62,849 nt of DNA from an uncultured Clostridia bacterium (GCA_947631235.1 CANRKO010000008.1:1-62849); one strand, 5' to 3'. Counted from the first letter of the stretch, positions 1-7,112 are shown. A program made the numbers and translations. Notes: a model not told the origin generated them from the letters alone.

Positions 1-2
1 CG

Positions 3-1388
3 GCTGTGCCTGTTGGGTTAATCATAGGTACGGCAATCGAATGGGGCATTTGTGCATTGCTCCGATATGGGATTGGCAGCGAATTTGCCGCTATGCCTGT
101 ATTTTCCCTCAGTCCTGTTGGGCTAATCAGCGGGGCGATGGTTGGAATTGTAACTGTCCTGCTGGCGGCGCAGTCACCTGCGAAACGGGCATCTAAGGTT
201 TCTCCGATGGCAGCGGTTTCTGGAAATACGGATACGGCACTTTCTGTACGCCATGCAAAAAAAATGAAGGTCAGGAAGGTTGAAAGGACATTGGGTATTC
301 ACCATGCAACCGCATCTAAGAAAAATTGGTTTTTATTGACAGCCAGCTTTTCACTCAGCATTATACTGTTTCTTTGCGTTTCAGTAGGGTTGGATTTTGC
401 GCATGAGCTGCTTCCCACAATGCGTTCATGGCAGCCGGATATTACCCTCACCGGCTATGCAAATGAGCGTGTATTGGATCAGAGTCTGGGTGATGCTATT
501 AGCGGAATCACAGGTGTAGGGCATATTTGGGGCAGTTCCTACATGGAGAATGTTTCAGTTAATTCTTCGCGGCAGGACATTGACCATGTAAATATAACGT
601 CATATAGTCAGTATCTGCTTGACTGTGCAGAGGACAGCCTTGTGCAGGGAGATTTGTCAGAAATCTATGGGGACAGTGACAAGGTTATGACTGTTTTGAA
701 TAAAGATAATCCGATAAAAGTTGGAGACACGATTCAGATAGCGGGACAGGAGGTTGAAGTTGCATGTGGCATATCCAGCGGGCTGTATCCCAGCGAATAT
801 AGCGTGATTTGTTCACAGGAAACCTTTGCCCGGCTGACAGGGGAACAGAATTACAGTATGATTGGAATACAATTAAGCAGCAAGGCTACGGATGAAACAG
901 TAAAGCAAATCAATAGTCTTACGGAAGGCGATGTTATTTTTGCGGATGAGCGCCAGAGCAATCAGGAAAATGCCAATACTTATCTGGCTGTAAAATTTCT
1001 GCTGTATAGTTTTATGGCAATCATTGCCATGATTACACTGTTTAACATTATCAACAGCATTTCCATGAGTGTAACTGCCCGAATAAAGCAGTATGGAGCT
1101 ATGAGGGCGGTTGGTATGGGAGGGGAACAGCTTACCCGGATGATTGGTGCGGAAGCCCTTACTTACGCTATCTCTGGGCTTATAGTTGGCAGTGGTATAG
1201 GAATTGCTCTAAGCCGCTTTTTGTATGTGAAATTAGTTACACGGTTTTTCGGAAGCCAGTGGAGTTTGCCGATCGTTTTAATTGCTATTATTTTTGTATT
1301 CGATATTGCTTCTGCTGCGTTAGCGGCATATGCTCCGTCGAGGCGAATTAAAAATATGGCGGTAGTAGAGGTGATTGCAAATGAATAA
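3..1388 (+). CDS. FtsX-like ABC transporter permease, C-terminal part
   Basis: This is the C-terminal half or more of a MacB/FtsX-type permease; the frame is open to the window edge, so the true start lies upstream. A membrane segment and the connecting sequence AKRASKVSPMAAVSGN lead into a second unit: a membrane segment near residue 110, an extracytoplasmic domain (about 135-330), and three C-terminal membrane segments (about 335-450) ending in a cytoplasmic RRIKNMAVVEVI tail. Such permeases work with an ATPase partner, often in antimicrobial peptide export or resistance. The partner is not visible. It overlaps the next small gene by 8 nt and is probably cargo of the conjugative element. 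Confidence 0.85.
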   Translation, partial: AVPVGLIIGTAIEWGICALLRYGIGSEFAAMPVFSLSPVGLISGAMVGIVTVLLAAQSPAKRASKVSPMAAVSGNTDTALSVRHAKKMKVRKVERTLGIHHATASKKNWFLLTASFSLSIILFLCVSVGLDFAHELLPTMRSWQPDITLTGYANERVLDQSLGDAISGITGVGHIWGSSYMENVSVNSSRQDIDHVNITSYSQYLLDCAEDSLVQGDLSEIYGDSDKVMTVLNKDNPIKVGDTIQIAGQEVEVACGISSGLYPSEYSVICSQETFARLTGEQNYSMIGIQLSSKATDETVKQINSLTEGDVIFADERQSNQENANTYLAVKFLLYSFMAIIAMITLFNIINSISMSVTARIKQYGAMRAVGMGGEQLTRMIGAEALTYAISGLIVGSGIGIALSRFLYVKLVTRFFGSQWSLPIVLIAIIFVFDIASAALAAYAPSRRIKNMAVVEVIANE

Positions 1389-1551
1389 TGAATGGATAAG
1401 ATGTCCTATATGTGGAAATAAAACCCGTGACAAAATCCGTACAGATACGATTATTAAAAACTTTCCCCTGTTTTGCCCTAAATGCAAAAAGGAAAGTTTG
1501 ATAAGCGTAAACAATCTTCAAGTAAAGGTTGTAGCACAAGCGGAAAAGTAA
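1381..1551 (+). CDS. Cysteine-rich KTR-domain protein (first copy)
   Basis: A 56-residue protein with two CPxC knuckles (RCPICGNKTR near the N terminus and FCPKCKKESL in the middle), typical of the Cys-rich KTR family found on Tn916-type elements. The two knuckles should bind one zinc ion. The function of the family is unknown. The ATG lies inside the end of the permease gene, suggesting translational coupling. A longer paralogue follows at 1698. Confidence 0.8.
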   Translation: MNNEWIRCPICGNKTRDKIRTDTIIKNFPLFCPKCKKESLISVNNLQVKVVAQAEK

Positions 1552-1697
1552 ATATTACCACCTGACAGAAAATATATAGCCTGACGCAAGACGCAGAGCA
1601 TATAAACAAGTTGATAACAAAGTTATCGGCTCTGTGTCATTCACGGGAATATCCTGCATATAAAAGCGTCAAGCTATATAAGGTTGAGGTGAACTAT

Positions 1698-1892
1698 ATG
1701 CAAAATCAAAAGAGCGAATGGGTATTATGCCCAATATGCCATAACAAGACACGAATAAAATTACGGAAGGATACGGAATTGAAAAATTTTCCGCTTTTCT
1801 GTCCGAAATGTAAAAATGAAACTTTAGTAAATGCGAAACAATTTAATATTGAGGTTATCAGAGAGCCGGACGCAAAGACGCAGGAGCCATAA
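1698..1892 (+). CDS. Cysteine-rich KTR-domain protein (second copy)
   Basis: A 64-residue protein with the same plan as its neighbour: W-V-L-C-P-I-C-H-N-K-T-R, then FPLFCPKCKNETL, then an EPDAKTQ tail that is common in this family. Start chosen at ATG 1698 because GAGGTG lies just upstream; the open frame extends further 5' without a good ribosome site. The 5' region repeats motifs found downstream (AGACGCAG and a TTATCGGC-containing segment), which suggests local duplication. Two tandem KTR genes with a strong hairpin behind them look like a decaying duplicated cassette. Function unknown. Confidence 0.8.
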   Translation: MQNQKSEWVLCPICHNKTRIKLRKDTELKNFPLFCPKCKNETLVNAKQFNIEVIREPDAKTQEP

Positions 1893-1910
1893 TAAACTGT
1901 AAGACGCAGG

Positions 1911-1952
1911 GCCGATAATTTGTTTTCAAAACAAGTTATCGGCTTGTTTTAA
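1911..1952 (+). terminator. Hairpin terminator after the KTR genes
   Basis: GCCGATAA pairs with TTATCGGC around a TTGTTTT/AAAACAA inner stem, followed by TTGTTTTAA. Confidence 0.75.
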
Positions 1953-2024
1953 CTTATGGGATAGTCCACCAAATAAAAAAAACAGTATTTGTGTGGGCTG
2001 TTTTGTCGCGCCTAAAAAGAATCG

Positions 2025-2065
2025 CCCTCCAAATATTTGTTTGAAATGTTTGGGGGGATTTTTAT
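2025..2065 (+). terminator. Strong hairpin terminator
   Basis: A 14-bp stem (CCCTCCAAATATTT against AAATGTTTGGGGGG, two G-U pairs) with a GTTTG loop, followed by ATTTTTA. Confidence 0.75.
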
Positions 2066-2172
2066 ATGCGTTGGAGCGTGAACTTCACGCCGCTGCTTAT
2101 TAAGAGCAGCGATTATGAGCGTACAAACTATCCGTATTAAAAAAATTATATAGCCTTAATACGGACAGTTAT
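2066..2172 (+). promoter_or_regulatory. Possible leader peptide with stacked hairpins (attenuator-like)
   Basis: ATG 2066 opens a 24-codon frame (MRWSVNFTPLLIKSSDYERT and four more residues). Three hairpins overlap or follow it: GCGTGAA/TTCACGC (2076-2090), CGCTGCT/AGCAGCG (2090-2110), and a 15-bp stem AACTATCCGTATTAA against TTAATACGGACAGTT (2126-2170). A short reading frame embedded in alternative hairpins recalls ribosome-controlled attenuators on Tn916-type elements. No good ribosome site is seen before the ATG, so translation is uncertain. Confidence 0.35.
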
Positions 2173-2223
2173 ACCTTTGAAAGTGATATTTTAGCTCGTT
2201 CTTACAGATATATTATATCTATA

Positions 2224-2260
2224 AATACTCGATTGTTTTTATACGATCGGGTATTTTTAT
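2224..2260 (+). terminator. Hairpin terminator before the sigma-like gene
   Basis: A 12-bp stem (AATACTCGATTG with CGATCGGGTATT) followed by a TTTTTAT run. Confidence 0.7.
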
Positions 2261-2386
2261 ATTTTGCGAAAAAATTTCTTCAAAAAACGCAACAAACACC
2301 GACTTCGGCACTGGATAGTGAACGAAAGGGGCAGAAAAACAAAAAAGTTTTTCCGTTCACTCCACCGCAGGAAGGAGGTGAGCTCA

Positions 2387-2824
2387 ATGGATATGTCTCC
2401 TTCCCACCAAAAGACTGTGCAGCATCAGTATGACGCACTGATAAAAAAATCTTTGAAAGGTGAAGCTAAAAACTGTTTTATAGCGCTTGCAAGACGCGCC
2501 GCTCGCGAAACGTGTTTTTCTGATTTGAGAGAATGCGAATTAAACAAGTTTTTCGTAACGGACACATATAAAAGCGACTATTGCAATTTTGAGGTTGGCG
2601 GATATGACATTAACGTGAAAAACGACTTACTTGGTGAAGCGTTAGGTACTCTGCCGGATAATAAACGTAACATTGTTCTTATGTCATATTTCTTAGGCAT
2701 GAGCGATGAAGAAATCGGAATATTGCTGAATGTTGTACGCAGTACGGTTTTCCGTCACAGGAAACGCGCACTTGAAATAATCAAACAATATATGGAGGAA
2801 AAGTCAAATGGCAAATCTGAATAA
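2387..2824 (+). CDS. Tn916 ORF7-like sigma-70 family regulator
   Basis: A 145-residue protein that matches the Tn916 ORF7 type of small sigma factor. The C-terminal half has the region-4 helix-turn-helix LPDNKRNIVLMSYFLGMSDE followed by EIGILLNVVRSTVFRHRKRA, with the Y/FRHR recognition helix. Start set at ATG 2387 because GGAGGTGAG lies directly upstream; the open frame reaches back to 2264 without support. Its stop overlaps the next gene by 17 nt. In related elements this factor drives expression of the transfer and excision genes; that role is inferred here from family membership. Confidence 0.9.
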   Translation: MDMSPSHQKTVQHQYDALIKKSLKGEAKNCFIALARRAARETCFSDLRECELNKFFVTDTYKSDYCNFEVGGYDINVKNDLLGEALGTLPDNKRNIVLMSYFLGMSDEEIGILLNVVRSTVFRHRKRALEIIKQYMEEKSNGKSE

Positions 2825-3050
2825 ACAAAATGAAAATTTATTGCCGTTCAATATTATCGCTGCCGCGTCCAAAGGTGATACCGACGCGATATGCGTAATC
2901 TTAAAACATTATGACGGTTACATAACAAAACTTTCAACCCGCACACTCCATGACGAAAACGGAAATGTGTATTCATATATCGACGAGGAAATACGCAATA
3001 GACTGAAAATTCGCCTTATTGCCCGTACTCTCGTTTTTAATGTTGTTTAA
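2808..3050 (+). CDS. Tn916 ORF8-like helix-turn-helix protein
   Basis: An 80-residue protein of the HTH_16 type. The landmarks LLPFNIIAAASKGDTDAIC, LKHYDGYITKLSTR and a C-terminal IRNRLKIRLIARTL are characteristic of the small partner protein that follows the ORF7 sigma factor in conjugative elements. It overlaps the sigma gene by 17 nt, so the two are probably co-translated. It may assist the sigma factor or bind DNA near the excision genes. The exact role is not known. Confidence 0.88.
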   Translation: MANLNKQNENLLPFNIIAAASKGDTDAICVILKHYDGYITKLSTRTLHDENGNVYSYIDEEIRNRLKIRLIARTLVFNVV

Positions 3051-3064
3051 ATGATTTTAAGATT

Positions 3065-3495
3065 TTTCTTGATACGCATAGCGGAGCGCGAGTTACTACC
3101 CCCTTTTCAAGCGCTCCGCTAAACGCGGTGTTATTCGATACAGGCACATTTGCAGAAATGCGCCTGTATGGGCTAATACCCATATGATACTTGAAAACTG
3201 AATAAGTCATTCATCAGGTACATTACCGACCGAAGGAGCTATGCACGTTGAGCGCCAAGACCTATATGCGGAAATATAGTGAGCGATAGTTCAATGTGTG
3301 CAGACTGTGAATTGCTAACACAGTGCGACGATAGCGGTCGGGGACAATGATACTTCCGTAACTCGCGGCTCGGTCATAAAGAAGGCGGAGAGGTTAGACC
3401 CCTATGGAGCGATTTTGCTAATCGCCGCTTGATGATTTCCCTACTTCAATGTTTAATCTGCGGAGAATGCCGCAGGCAAGATAATTGCCTGCGGC
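3065..3495 (+). ncRNA. Conserved-looking structured non-coding region
   Basis: A gene-free stretch of about 430 bases with many local structures: AGCGGAGCGC/GCGCTCCGCT (3079-3120), ATACAGGC.CATTT against AAATG.GCCTGTAT (3138-3170), the pair GGGCTAATACCC, and a final strong hairpin GCCGCAGGCAA/TTGCCTGCGGC (3467-3495). It lies between the orf8-like gene and the PemK gene. I recall similar sequence blocks in Tn1549-type elements but cannot check. It could be a regulatory RNA, a long 5' leader of pemK, or part of a transfer origin. No known RNA family is assigned. Confidence 0.4.
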
Positions 3496-3591
3496 AGCTT
3501 CCCGCATAAATAACGACATAGAAGCGTGTCCGGGGGTGTCGAGGACAAATACGGACTATACATATATATTTGAGAAAGAGAGGCATATATA

Positions 3592-3972
3592 ATGTTAAAA
3601 GAAGATTGGATTTTTCATAGAGGCGATATTTACTTGGCAGAATTAGCACCGAAAATCGGATTTGTCCAAAGCGGAACGCGACCCGTAATTGTTCTTCAGA
3701 ACAACTGCGGGAATTTTTTTGCCCCGACTTTGATTGTAGCTCCGCTGTCCTCGAACGTGAGCAAGAAGCGCGACCTACCCACCCACTATTATCTTGAACA
3801 CGAAGCTGTGCTTTACCCGTCGCTCGTTCTGCTTGAGCAGATTACCACAATCGACAAACGACAGGTACGGAAATATATAGGCAAGGTCAACCGCGCTGAA
3901 ATGGACGAAATCAGCGAGTGCATAGAAAAAAGTTTAGGACTTTACATACCCGAAGAAATGGAAGCACCGTGA
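3592..3972 (+). CDS. PemK/MazF-family endoribonuclease toxin
   Basis: A 126-residue MazF-fold toxin: HRGDIYLAELAPKIGFVQSG with the conserved GxxxSGTRPVIVLQN loop, then TLIVAPLSS and a SLVLLEQITTIDKRQV segment. Family members cleave mRNA at short motifs. The usual MazE-type antitoxin gene is not found immediately upstream; the preceding 540 bases look non-coding. It may therefore be controlled by the upstream RNA, by a distant antitoxin, or serve another role in the element. GAGAAAGAGAGG provides the ribosome site. Confidence 0.88.
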   Translation: MLKEDWIFHRGDIYLAELAPKIGFVQSGTRPVIVLQNNCGNFFAPTLIVAPLSSNVSKKRDLPTHYYLEHEAVLYPSLVLLEQITTIDKRQVRKYIGKVNRAEMDEISECIEKSLGLYIPEEMEAP

Positions 3973-3987
3973 AAGGAGTTCGGACAG

Positions 3988-4140
3988 ATGTTCAGAGGAT
4001 TGAAATACAACGGTTCGGGCTGTATTGATTTAACCGCTTATCAGGCGATTATCAATATTTACAAAAACAGCGGCAGCAATAAACCATTTAATAAAAAACT
4101 CAAAAGGCAAAAGAGAAAGGACGGTTCTAATGAAGAATAA
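3988..4140 (+). CDS. Small basic hypothetical protein of the element
   Basis: A 50-residue frame starting MFRGLKYNGSGCIDLTAYQA and ending in a lysine/arginine-rich tail (KKLKRQKRKDG). AAAGGAGTTCGGACAG precedes the ATG, a good ribosome site, and the stop overlaps the next gene's start by 11 nt, which supports it as a real coupled gene between the toxin and the wall protein. I do not recognise a family. It has no signal peptide or membrane segment. A role as antitoxin to the upstream PemK is possible from position but unsupported by sequence. Confidence 0.6.
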   Translation: MFRGLKYNGSGCIDLTAYQAIINIYKNSGSNKPFNKKLKRQKRKDGSNEE

Positions 4141-4768
4141 AAAGAAAATCATCAGGAATGTAGGAATTATTTTAACGGCGGCAGCATTATCAATGAGTTT
4201 CACGGCATCGGCTGCGGACTTTGAAACTTGGTATGTGAACGCACGGAGCGGGCTTAACCTTCGCGCCGAACCGACCACGAGAAGCTCCGTTATAACAGCG
4301 TATCCGAAGCATACGGAATTACAGGTCATAGGCACAGACGGCGGCAAATGGTGGCAGGTTTACGACGGTACTCGCCAGGGGTGGGTGTATAGCGGCTATA
4401 TGTCCGAAAGCGCCGATAAAACGAAAACAAAATCAAAGACGAAAGCGAAAATTTCGGAAAACAACGGCGACATAGGCGACTGCATAGGTACGTTCTATAT
4501 CACAGGCTATACTTCCTCTCCGTCCGAGAACGGCGGATACAGTGTTGACTGCTTCGGACAGGCATTAGAGCCACAGATCGGAGAGATAATCGCGGTTGAC
4601 CCGAATGTTATCCCGCTCGGCAGTACGGTCTACATAGAGGGCGTCGGTTACAGAACCGCCCATGATACGGGCGGCGCGATCAAAGGAAACAGAATTGACG
4701 TTCTGACAGGCAGCAACGGCGAGTCTTACGCCGTAACGGGCGATAAAAAGGTTTATATGGTGAAGTAA
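4130..4768 (+). CDS. Secreted SH3-3D domain cell-wall protein
   Basis: A 212-residue secreted protein. A signal peptide (residues 1-28, ending TASAADF) is followed by a bacterial SH3 domain (about 32-86, with LNLRAEPTTRSS and GWVYSGYM) and a lysine-rich linker. A C-terminal 3D domain (about 112-212) carries IAVDPNVIPLGSTVYIEG and DTGGAIKGNRID. The three aspartates of the 3D barrel are present. Such domains occur in lytic transglycosylase-like or resuscitation-type enzymes and should act on peptidoglycan, here perhaps to open the wall for conjugation. Its ATG overlaps the upstream small gene. Confidence 0.88.
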   Translation: MKNKKKIIRNVGIILTAAALSMSFTASAADFETWYVNARSGLNLRAEPTTRSSVITAYPKHTELQVIGTDGGKWWQVYDGTRQGWVYSGYMSESADKTKTKSKTKAKISENNGDIGDCIGTFYITGYTSSPSENGGYSVDCFGQALEPQIGEIIAVDPNVIPLGSTVYIEGVGYRTAHDTGGAIKGNRIDVLTGSNGESYAVTGDKKVYMVK

Positions 4769-4788
4769 ATCATAAAAATTTGTTGAGA

Positions 4789-4824
4789 TGAAGCCAATTA
4801 TTCTAAAAATGATGATTGGCTTCA
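4789..4824. other. Hairpin downstream of the 3D protein gene
   Basis: TGAAGCCAAT pairs with ATTGGCTTCA across a 16-nt loop. No clear T-run follows on either strand, so terminator function is uncertain. Confidence 0.4.
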
Positions 4825-4939
4825 CACATCATTCATTCTGTTTAATTAAGTTGCTACCATCGGCATAGTAAATCGGATAGAAAAAAATTATAAACATATC
4901 TATACATAAAAACGCTCTGACAATAAGGAAGTGGAATGA

Positions 4940-5278
4940 ATGATAAATAATAATATTAAAATATGCTTGAATAAAGTATTGACAGTTATCATTGATTGCG
5001 AGCAGACAACACAGGAAAATAAGATATACCGTTCTGTATATCGAGATATTTTGGATAGGTATGCCGTCAATCTTATAACAAACGCTTTCAACAGCGAAAG
5101 CGTATTAAAAGCAATAATGAAACTTTCAGTAATGGAACGAGTAATTATTGCTTTTCATTTTATACTGACATTCAGCCTAAATGAAATATCAGAGATTATT
5201 CAAACTTCACCAGAAAGTGTATATTCGCAGAAAAGTAAAGCTCTCAAGAAAATGAGAGTATGGCTATCTGCTGCTTAA
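4940..5278 (+). CDS. Sigma-70 region 4-like regulatory protein
   Basis: A 112-residue protein whose C-terminal half resembles sigma region 4: KLSVMERVIIAFHFILTFSL, NEISEIIQTSPESVYSQKSKALKKM. This is the helix-turn-helix arrangement of the small sigma-like proteins encoded next to excisionase genes on conjugative elements. AGGAAGTGG lies before the ATG. It sits 45 nt upstream of the excisionase and probably forms part of the control of excision. The recognition helix is less basic than in the ORF7-like factor, so a distinct DNA target is likely. Confidence 0.75.
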   Translation: MINNNIKICLNKVLTVIIDCEQTTQENKIYRSVYRDILDRYAVNLITNAFNSESVLKAIMKLSVMERVIIAFHFILTFSLNEISEIIQTSPESVYSQKSKALKKMRVWLSAA

Positions 5279-5323
5279 ATTAACAATTTTCAGTAGAATA
5301 ACTTAGAAATGAGGTGTAACTTA

Positions 5324-5563
5324 ATGACTAATGCAGATAAAAATATTGACAGGACAGAAAATATGTTATATACTGTAACAGAGGTAGCGGCTATATTGAA
5401 AGTCAATAGAAATTTCGTTTATAGTCTAATTAACGCCGGACATATACGTTCTATTAAATTAGGCTGCCGCAAGATTACACGAAAATCCCTGCTGGAGTTT
5501 CTTGAAAAGTATGATGGTCTTAACTTTGACGAAATAATGGCTGTCAAACCGCATAACAGCTAG
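5324..5563 (+). CDS. Excisionase / helix-turn-helix DNA-binding protein
   Basis: A 79-residue excisionase-family winged helix protein: LYTVTEVAAILKVNRNFVYS, then LINAGHIRSIKLGCRKITRKS with the wing residues. Start chosen at ATG 5324 because GAGGTG lies 7 nt upstream; the frame also opens at 5309. In Tn916-type elements this gene (xis) precedes the integrase and bends DNA at the ends for excision. Here no integrase follows, only about 110 bases before chromosomal rubrerythrin sequence, which points to a truncated or rearranged end. Confidence 0.88.
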   Translation: MTNADKNIDRTENMLYTVTEVAAILKVNRNFVYSLINAGHIRSIKLGCRKITRKSLLEFLEKYDGLNFDEIMAVKPHNS

Positions 5564-5578
5564 CTTTCAAGGCGTTTT

Positions 5579-5617
5579 GTGGGAAATCAAAAACTCGTGG
5601 GAAATCTGTGGGAAAAA
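5579..5617 (+). repeat. Three direct GTGGGAAA repeats near the element end
   Basis: GTGGGAAATC occurs at 5579 and 5597, and GTGGGAAAAA at 5608; ATTTCCCA lies inverted at about 5648. Spaced repeats close to the end of a conjugative element are where integrase arm-type sites are found. That function is inferred. Confidence 0.4.
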
Positions 5618-5675
5618 GAGAATTATAGTTACTGTAAAAACCTCTGTATTTCCCATAGTTATGCAGTTTTCAGAG

Positions 5676-5744
5676 ATTGAATATCGTGACGAAGCAAGAC
5701 ATGGCAAAGGTTTTGAGGGCTTACTTAAGAGATACTTTGGTTAA
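5676..5744 (+). pseudogene. 3' fragment of a rubrerythrin gene
   Basis: The frame reads IEY followed by RDEARHGKGFEGLLKRYFG and a stop. The pattern DEARHGK.FEGLL.RYFG is the conserved end of rubrerythrin (NADH peroxidase) proteins in Clostridia. Only about 22 codons remain, followed by a proper terminator. The most likely explanation is that the mobile element inserted in or near the 3' end of a chromosomal rubrerythrin gene whose 5' part lies beyond the left window edge. Confidence 0.65.
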
Positions 5745-5775
5745 GCCAAAAACCGCGATAATACTTGATTTTATG

Positions 5776-5808
5776 AAAAATCCCGCTTGTAATAAGCGGG
5801 ATTTTTTG
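5776..5808 (+). terminator. Terminator of the rubrerythrin fragment
   Basis: AAATCCCGCTT pairs with AAGCGGGATTT with a GTAAT loop, followed by a T-run. Confidence 0.85.
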
Positions 5809-5853
5809 TGTGTATCGCGTGGGGTAAAGTGTGGTTTTGTCGGGAAAACCCTT

Positions 5854-6180
5854 TTAAATATTCTGCAGCGTGAATAAAACGCCTATTGCCTGCTCTTGTT
5901 TTTCTTCCGTTAATGTTCGGAATATATTTAATAATTCCAGTTCTTTCTTTGATAAACCATTATTAAGAAAAATATCGGCAGGATAGCGCACTTCACTTTT
6001 TCCCACTAAATAATCAATCGAAACATTAAAAAAGTCAGCCAATTCTATCAGCATATCCGTTGTAGGCTGATGTCTGCCTGTTTCGTATGAGCTTACCATA
6101 TACTGCGATATGTTTAATTTCATGGCAAGCCCTATTTGGTTTAAATGTTTTTCTTTTCTTAACTCCGCTATTCTATTCAT
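5854..6180 (-). CDS. XRE-family transcriptional regulator
   Basis: A 108-residue Cro/CI-type repressor. The N-terminal helix-turn-helix (residues 1-65) reads ELRKEKHLNQIGLAMKLNIS, QYMVSSYETGRHQPTTDMLI and ends FFNVSIDYLVGKSE. The C-terminal part (70-108) is helical and may dimerise. It is divergent from the genes at 6300 and 6522 and faces a palindromic site at 6260-6280, so it probably represses those genes and itself. Confidence 0.88.
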   Translation of the reverse strand: MNRIAELRKEKHLNQIGLAMKLNISQYMVSSYETGRHQPTTDMLIELADFFNVSIDYLVGKSEVRYPADIFLNNGLSKKELELLNIFRTLTEEKQEQAIGVLFTLQNI

Positions 6181-6196
6181 GGCTATCCTCCCAATA

Positions 6197-6280
6197 ATAT
6201 TGCCTATACAAATAATTATATTGGATATTCTTGACTTTATAATTGTTTTATGCTATAATTATATTGTTAATTACAATATA
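6197..6280 (+). promoter_or_regulatory. Divergent control region: consensus promoter and palindromic operator
   Basis: TTGACT (6231-6236) and TATAAT (6254-6259) are 17 nt apart and fire towards 6300. A perfect inverted repeat TATATTGT-TAATT-ACAATATA (6260-6280) sits on the start site. A weaker copy, TATTG...ACAAATA, lies near 6198-6213 before the xre start. Two sites flanking the promoter fit control by the adjacent XRE protein. Confidence 0.65.
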
Positions 6281-6299
6281 AAGGAGAAGAAGGGGTAAA

Positions 6300-6497
6300 A
6301 TGAAATACAAAAAAAGATATTTAGTGAATATTAGAACAAAAATTATTCACGACACATTAAATATCAAACCCAGATGTAAGGTGAATATGATGAAACAAGA
6401 TAACGCTTTGTTTTGCGATACACTGCAAGAAGCATTAGAATATCCCAATAAAATAACACCAAAGACAAGTAAATGTCCGTTTTGTTTTGCCATATAA
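6300..6497 (+). CDS. Small putative zinc-binding protein with CPFC end
   Basis: A 65-residue protein with KYKKRYLVNIRTKIIHDTL, a single cysteine in KPRCKVNMM and a terminal KCPFCFAI. The H...C...CxxC pattern could hold one zinc ion, like the small Ada-type metal-binding folds; this is a weak resemblance. AAAGGAGAAGAAGGGG provides a ribosome site. It is the first gene behind the XRE-controlled promoter and is followed by a lipoprotein gene, so both may form one regulated unit. Function unknown. Confidence 0.65.
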   Translation: MKYKKRYLVNIRTKIIHDTLNIKPRCKVNMMKQDNALFCDTLQEALEYPNKITPKTSKCPFCFAI

Positions 6498-6521
6498 AAA
6501 AGTTAGAGAAAGGGTATTGTT

Positions 6522-7037
6522 ATGGAAAAAAATAATTTAGTAAAAAATACGTTATACAAACTGCACAAGCAGATATTAACGGTAATTATAGTAATTGTGC
6601 TGGTATGTCCTGTGCTTTCTTCTTGTGGCACGAACAGTATAAGTCTTACTTTAGATAATTATACTGATTATCTTGACGTTTCAGGATCTTATAATATGGG
6701 AGGACGCGCTGTTAAACCTCCAAGATGTTCATTTTATGTATATCCCGAGATAGAAAATCAAGTACAAGTTGAGGGTGCATCGAGCAATTATATTTACAAC
6801 AACGTAGAATTGGTTGTAAATATTTCCGGTACATATAAGTCATATCCTAATACTGATATAACAAGAACAAACGGTAAAAATGATAGTTTTTCAGAAACAT
6901 TCACTATTAGATGTGACAAAGGAGGTAACGGTTCTCAAACTGTGTCAACAAAATTATCAGGATATACATATAAATTATCCACAGATCTTTCTTTCGATGT
7001 AGTCAGCGTTTCGGGATCCGTTAAAGAGACTAACTGA
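6522..7037 (+). CDS. Predicted lipoprotein of unknown function
   Basis: A 171-residue exported protein. A hydrophobic stretch LTVIIVIVLVCPVLSSCG (residues about 19-36) ends in a lipobox with the modified cysteine at about 35. The rest is rich in serine, tyrosine and threonine and looks beta-stranded (NYIYNNVELVVNISGTY, SGYTYKLSTDLSFDVVSVSG). No known domain is recognised. It lies 24 nt after the small CPFC gene and ends before a terminator at 7075, so the two genes are probably one transcript. Confidence 0.75.
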   Translation: MEKNNLVKNTLYKLHKQILTVIIVIVLVCPVLSSCGTNSISLTLDNYTDYLDVSGSYNMGGRAVKPPRCSFYVYPEIENQVQVEGASSNYIYNNVELVVNISGTYKSYPNTDITRTNGKNDSFSETFTIRCDKGGNGSQTVSTKLSGYTYKLSTDLSFDVVSVSGSVKETN

Positions 7038-7074
7038 TAAAACTCATTACCAAGACTGACACATATTCATCACA

Positions 7075-7106
7075 AAAAACGGTTCGACCATAGTCGAACC
7101 GTTTTT
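7075..7106. terminator. Bidirectional terminator (copy 1)
   Basis: AAAAACGGTTCGAC-CATA-GTCGAACCGTTTTT is symmetric and serves the convergent genes on both sides. An almost identical hairpin occurs at 22663. Confidence 0.85.
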
Positions 7107-7112
7107 GATTTC

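Larger units (their letters stand above)
1..5670. mobile_element. Right part of a Tn916/Tn1549-like conjugative element
   Basis: The gene order is that of the accessory and regulatory end of Tn916-family elements: KTR proteins, orf7-like sigma factor, orf8-like HTH protein, conserved non-coding block, PemK toxin, SH3-3D wall protein, second sigma-like gene, excisionase. The left end lies outside the window. The right end is placed between the excisionase stop (5563) and a rubrerythrin coding fragment at about 5676. No tyrosine or serine integrase follows the excisionase, so the element may be defective or may use an enzyme encoded elsewhere. The boundary is approximate because no terminal repeat could be matched. 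Confidence 0.65.

Noticed and set aside
5677..5877. 66-residue open frame after the excisionase
   Set aside because: It crosses a strong terminator, and another frame of the same DNA encodes the conserved end of rubrerythrin.
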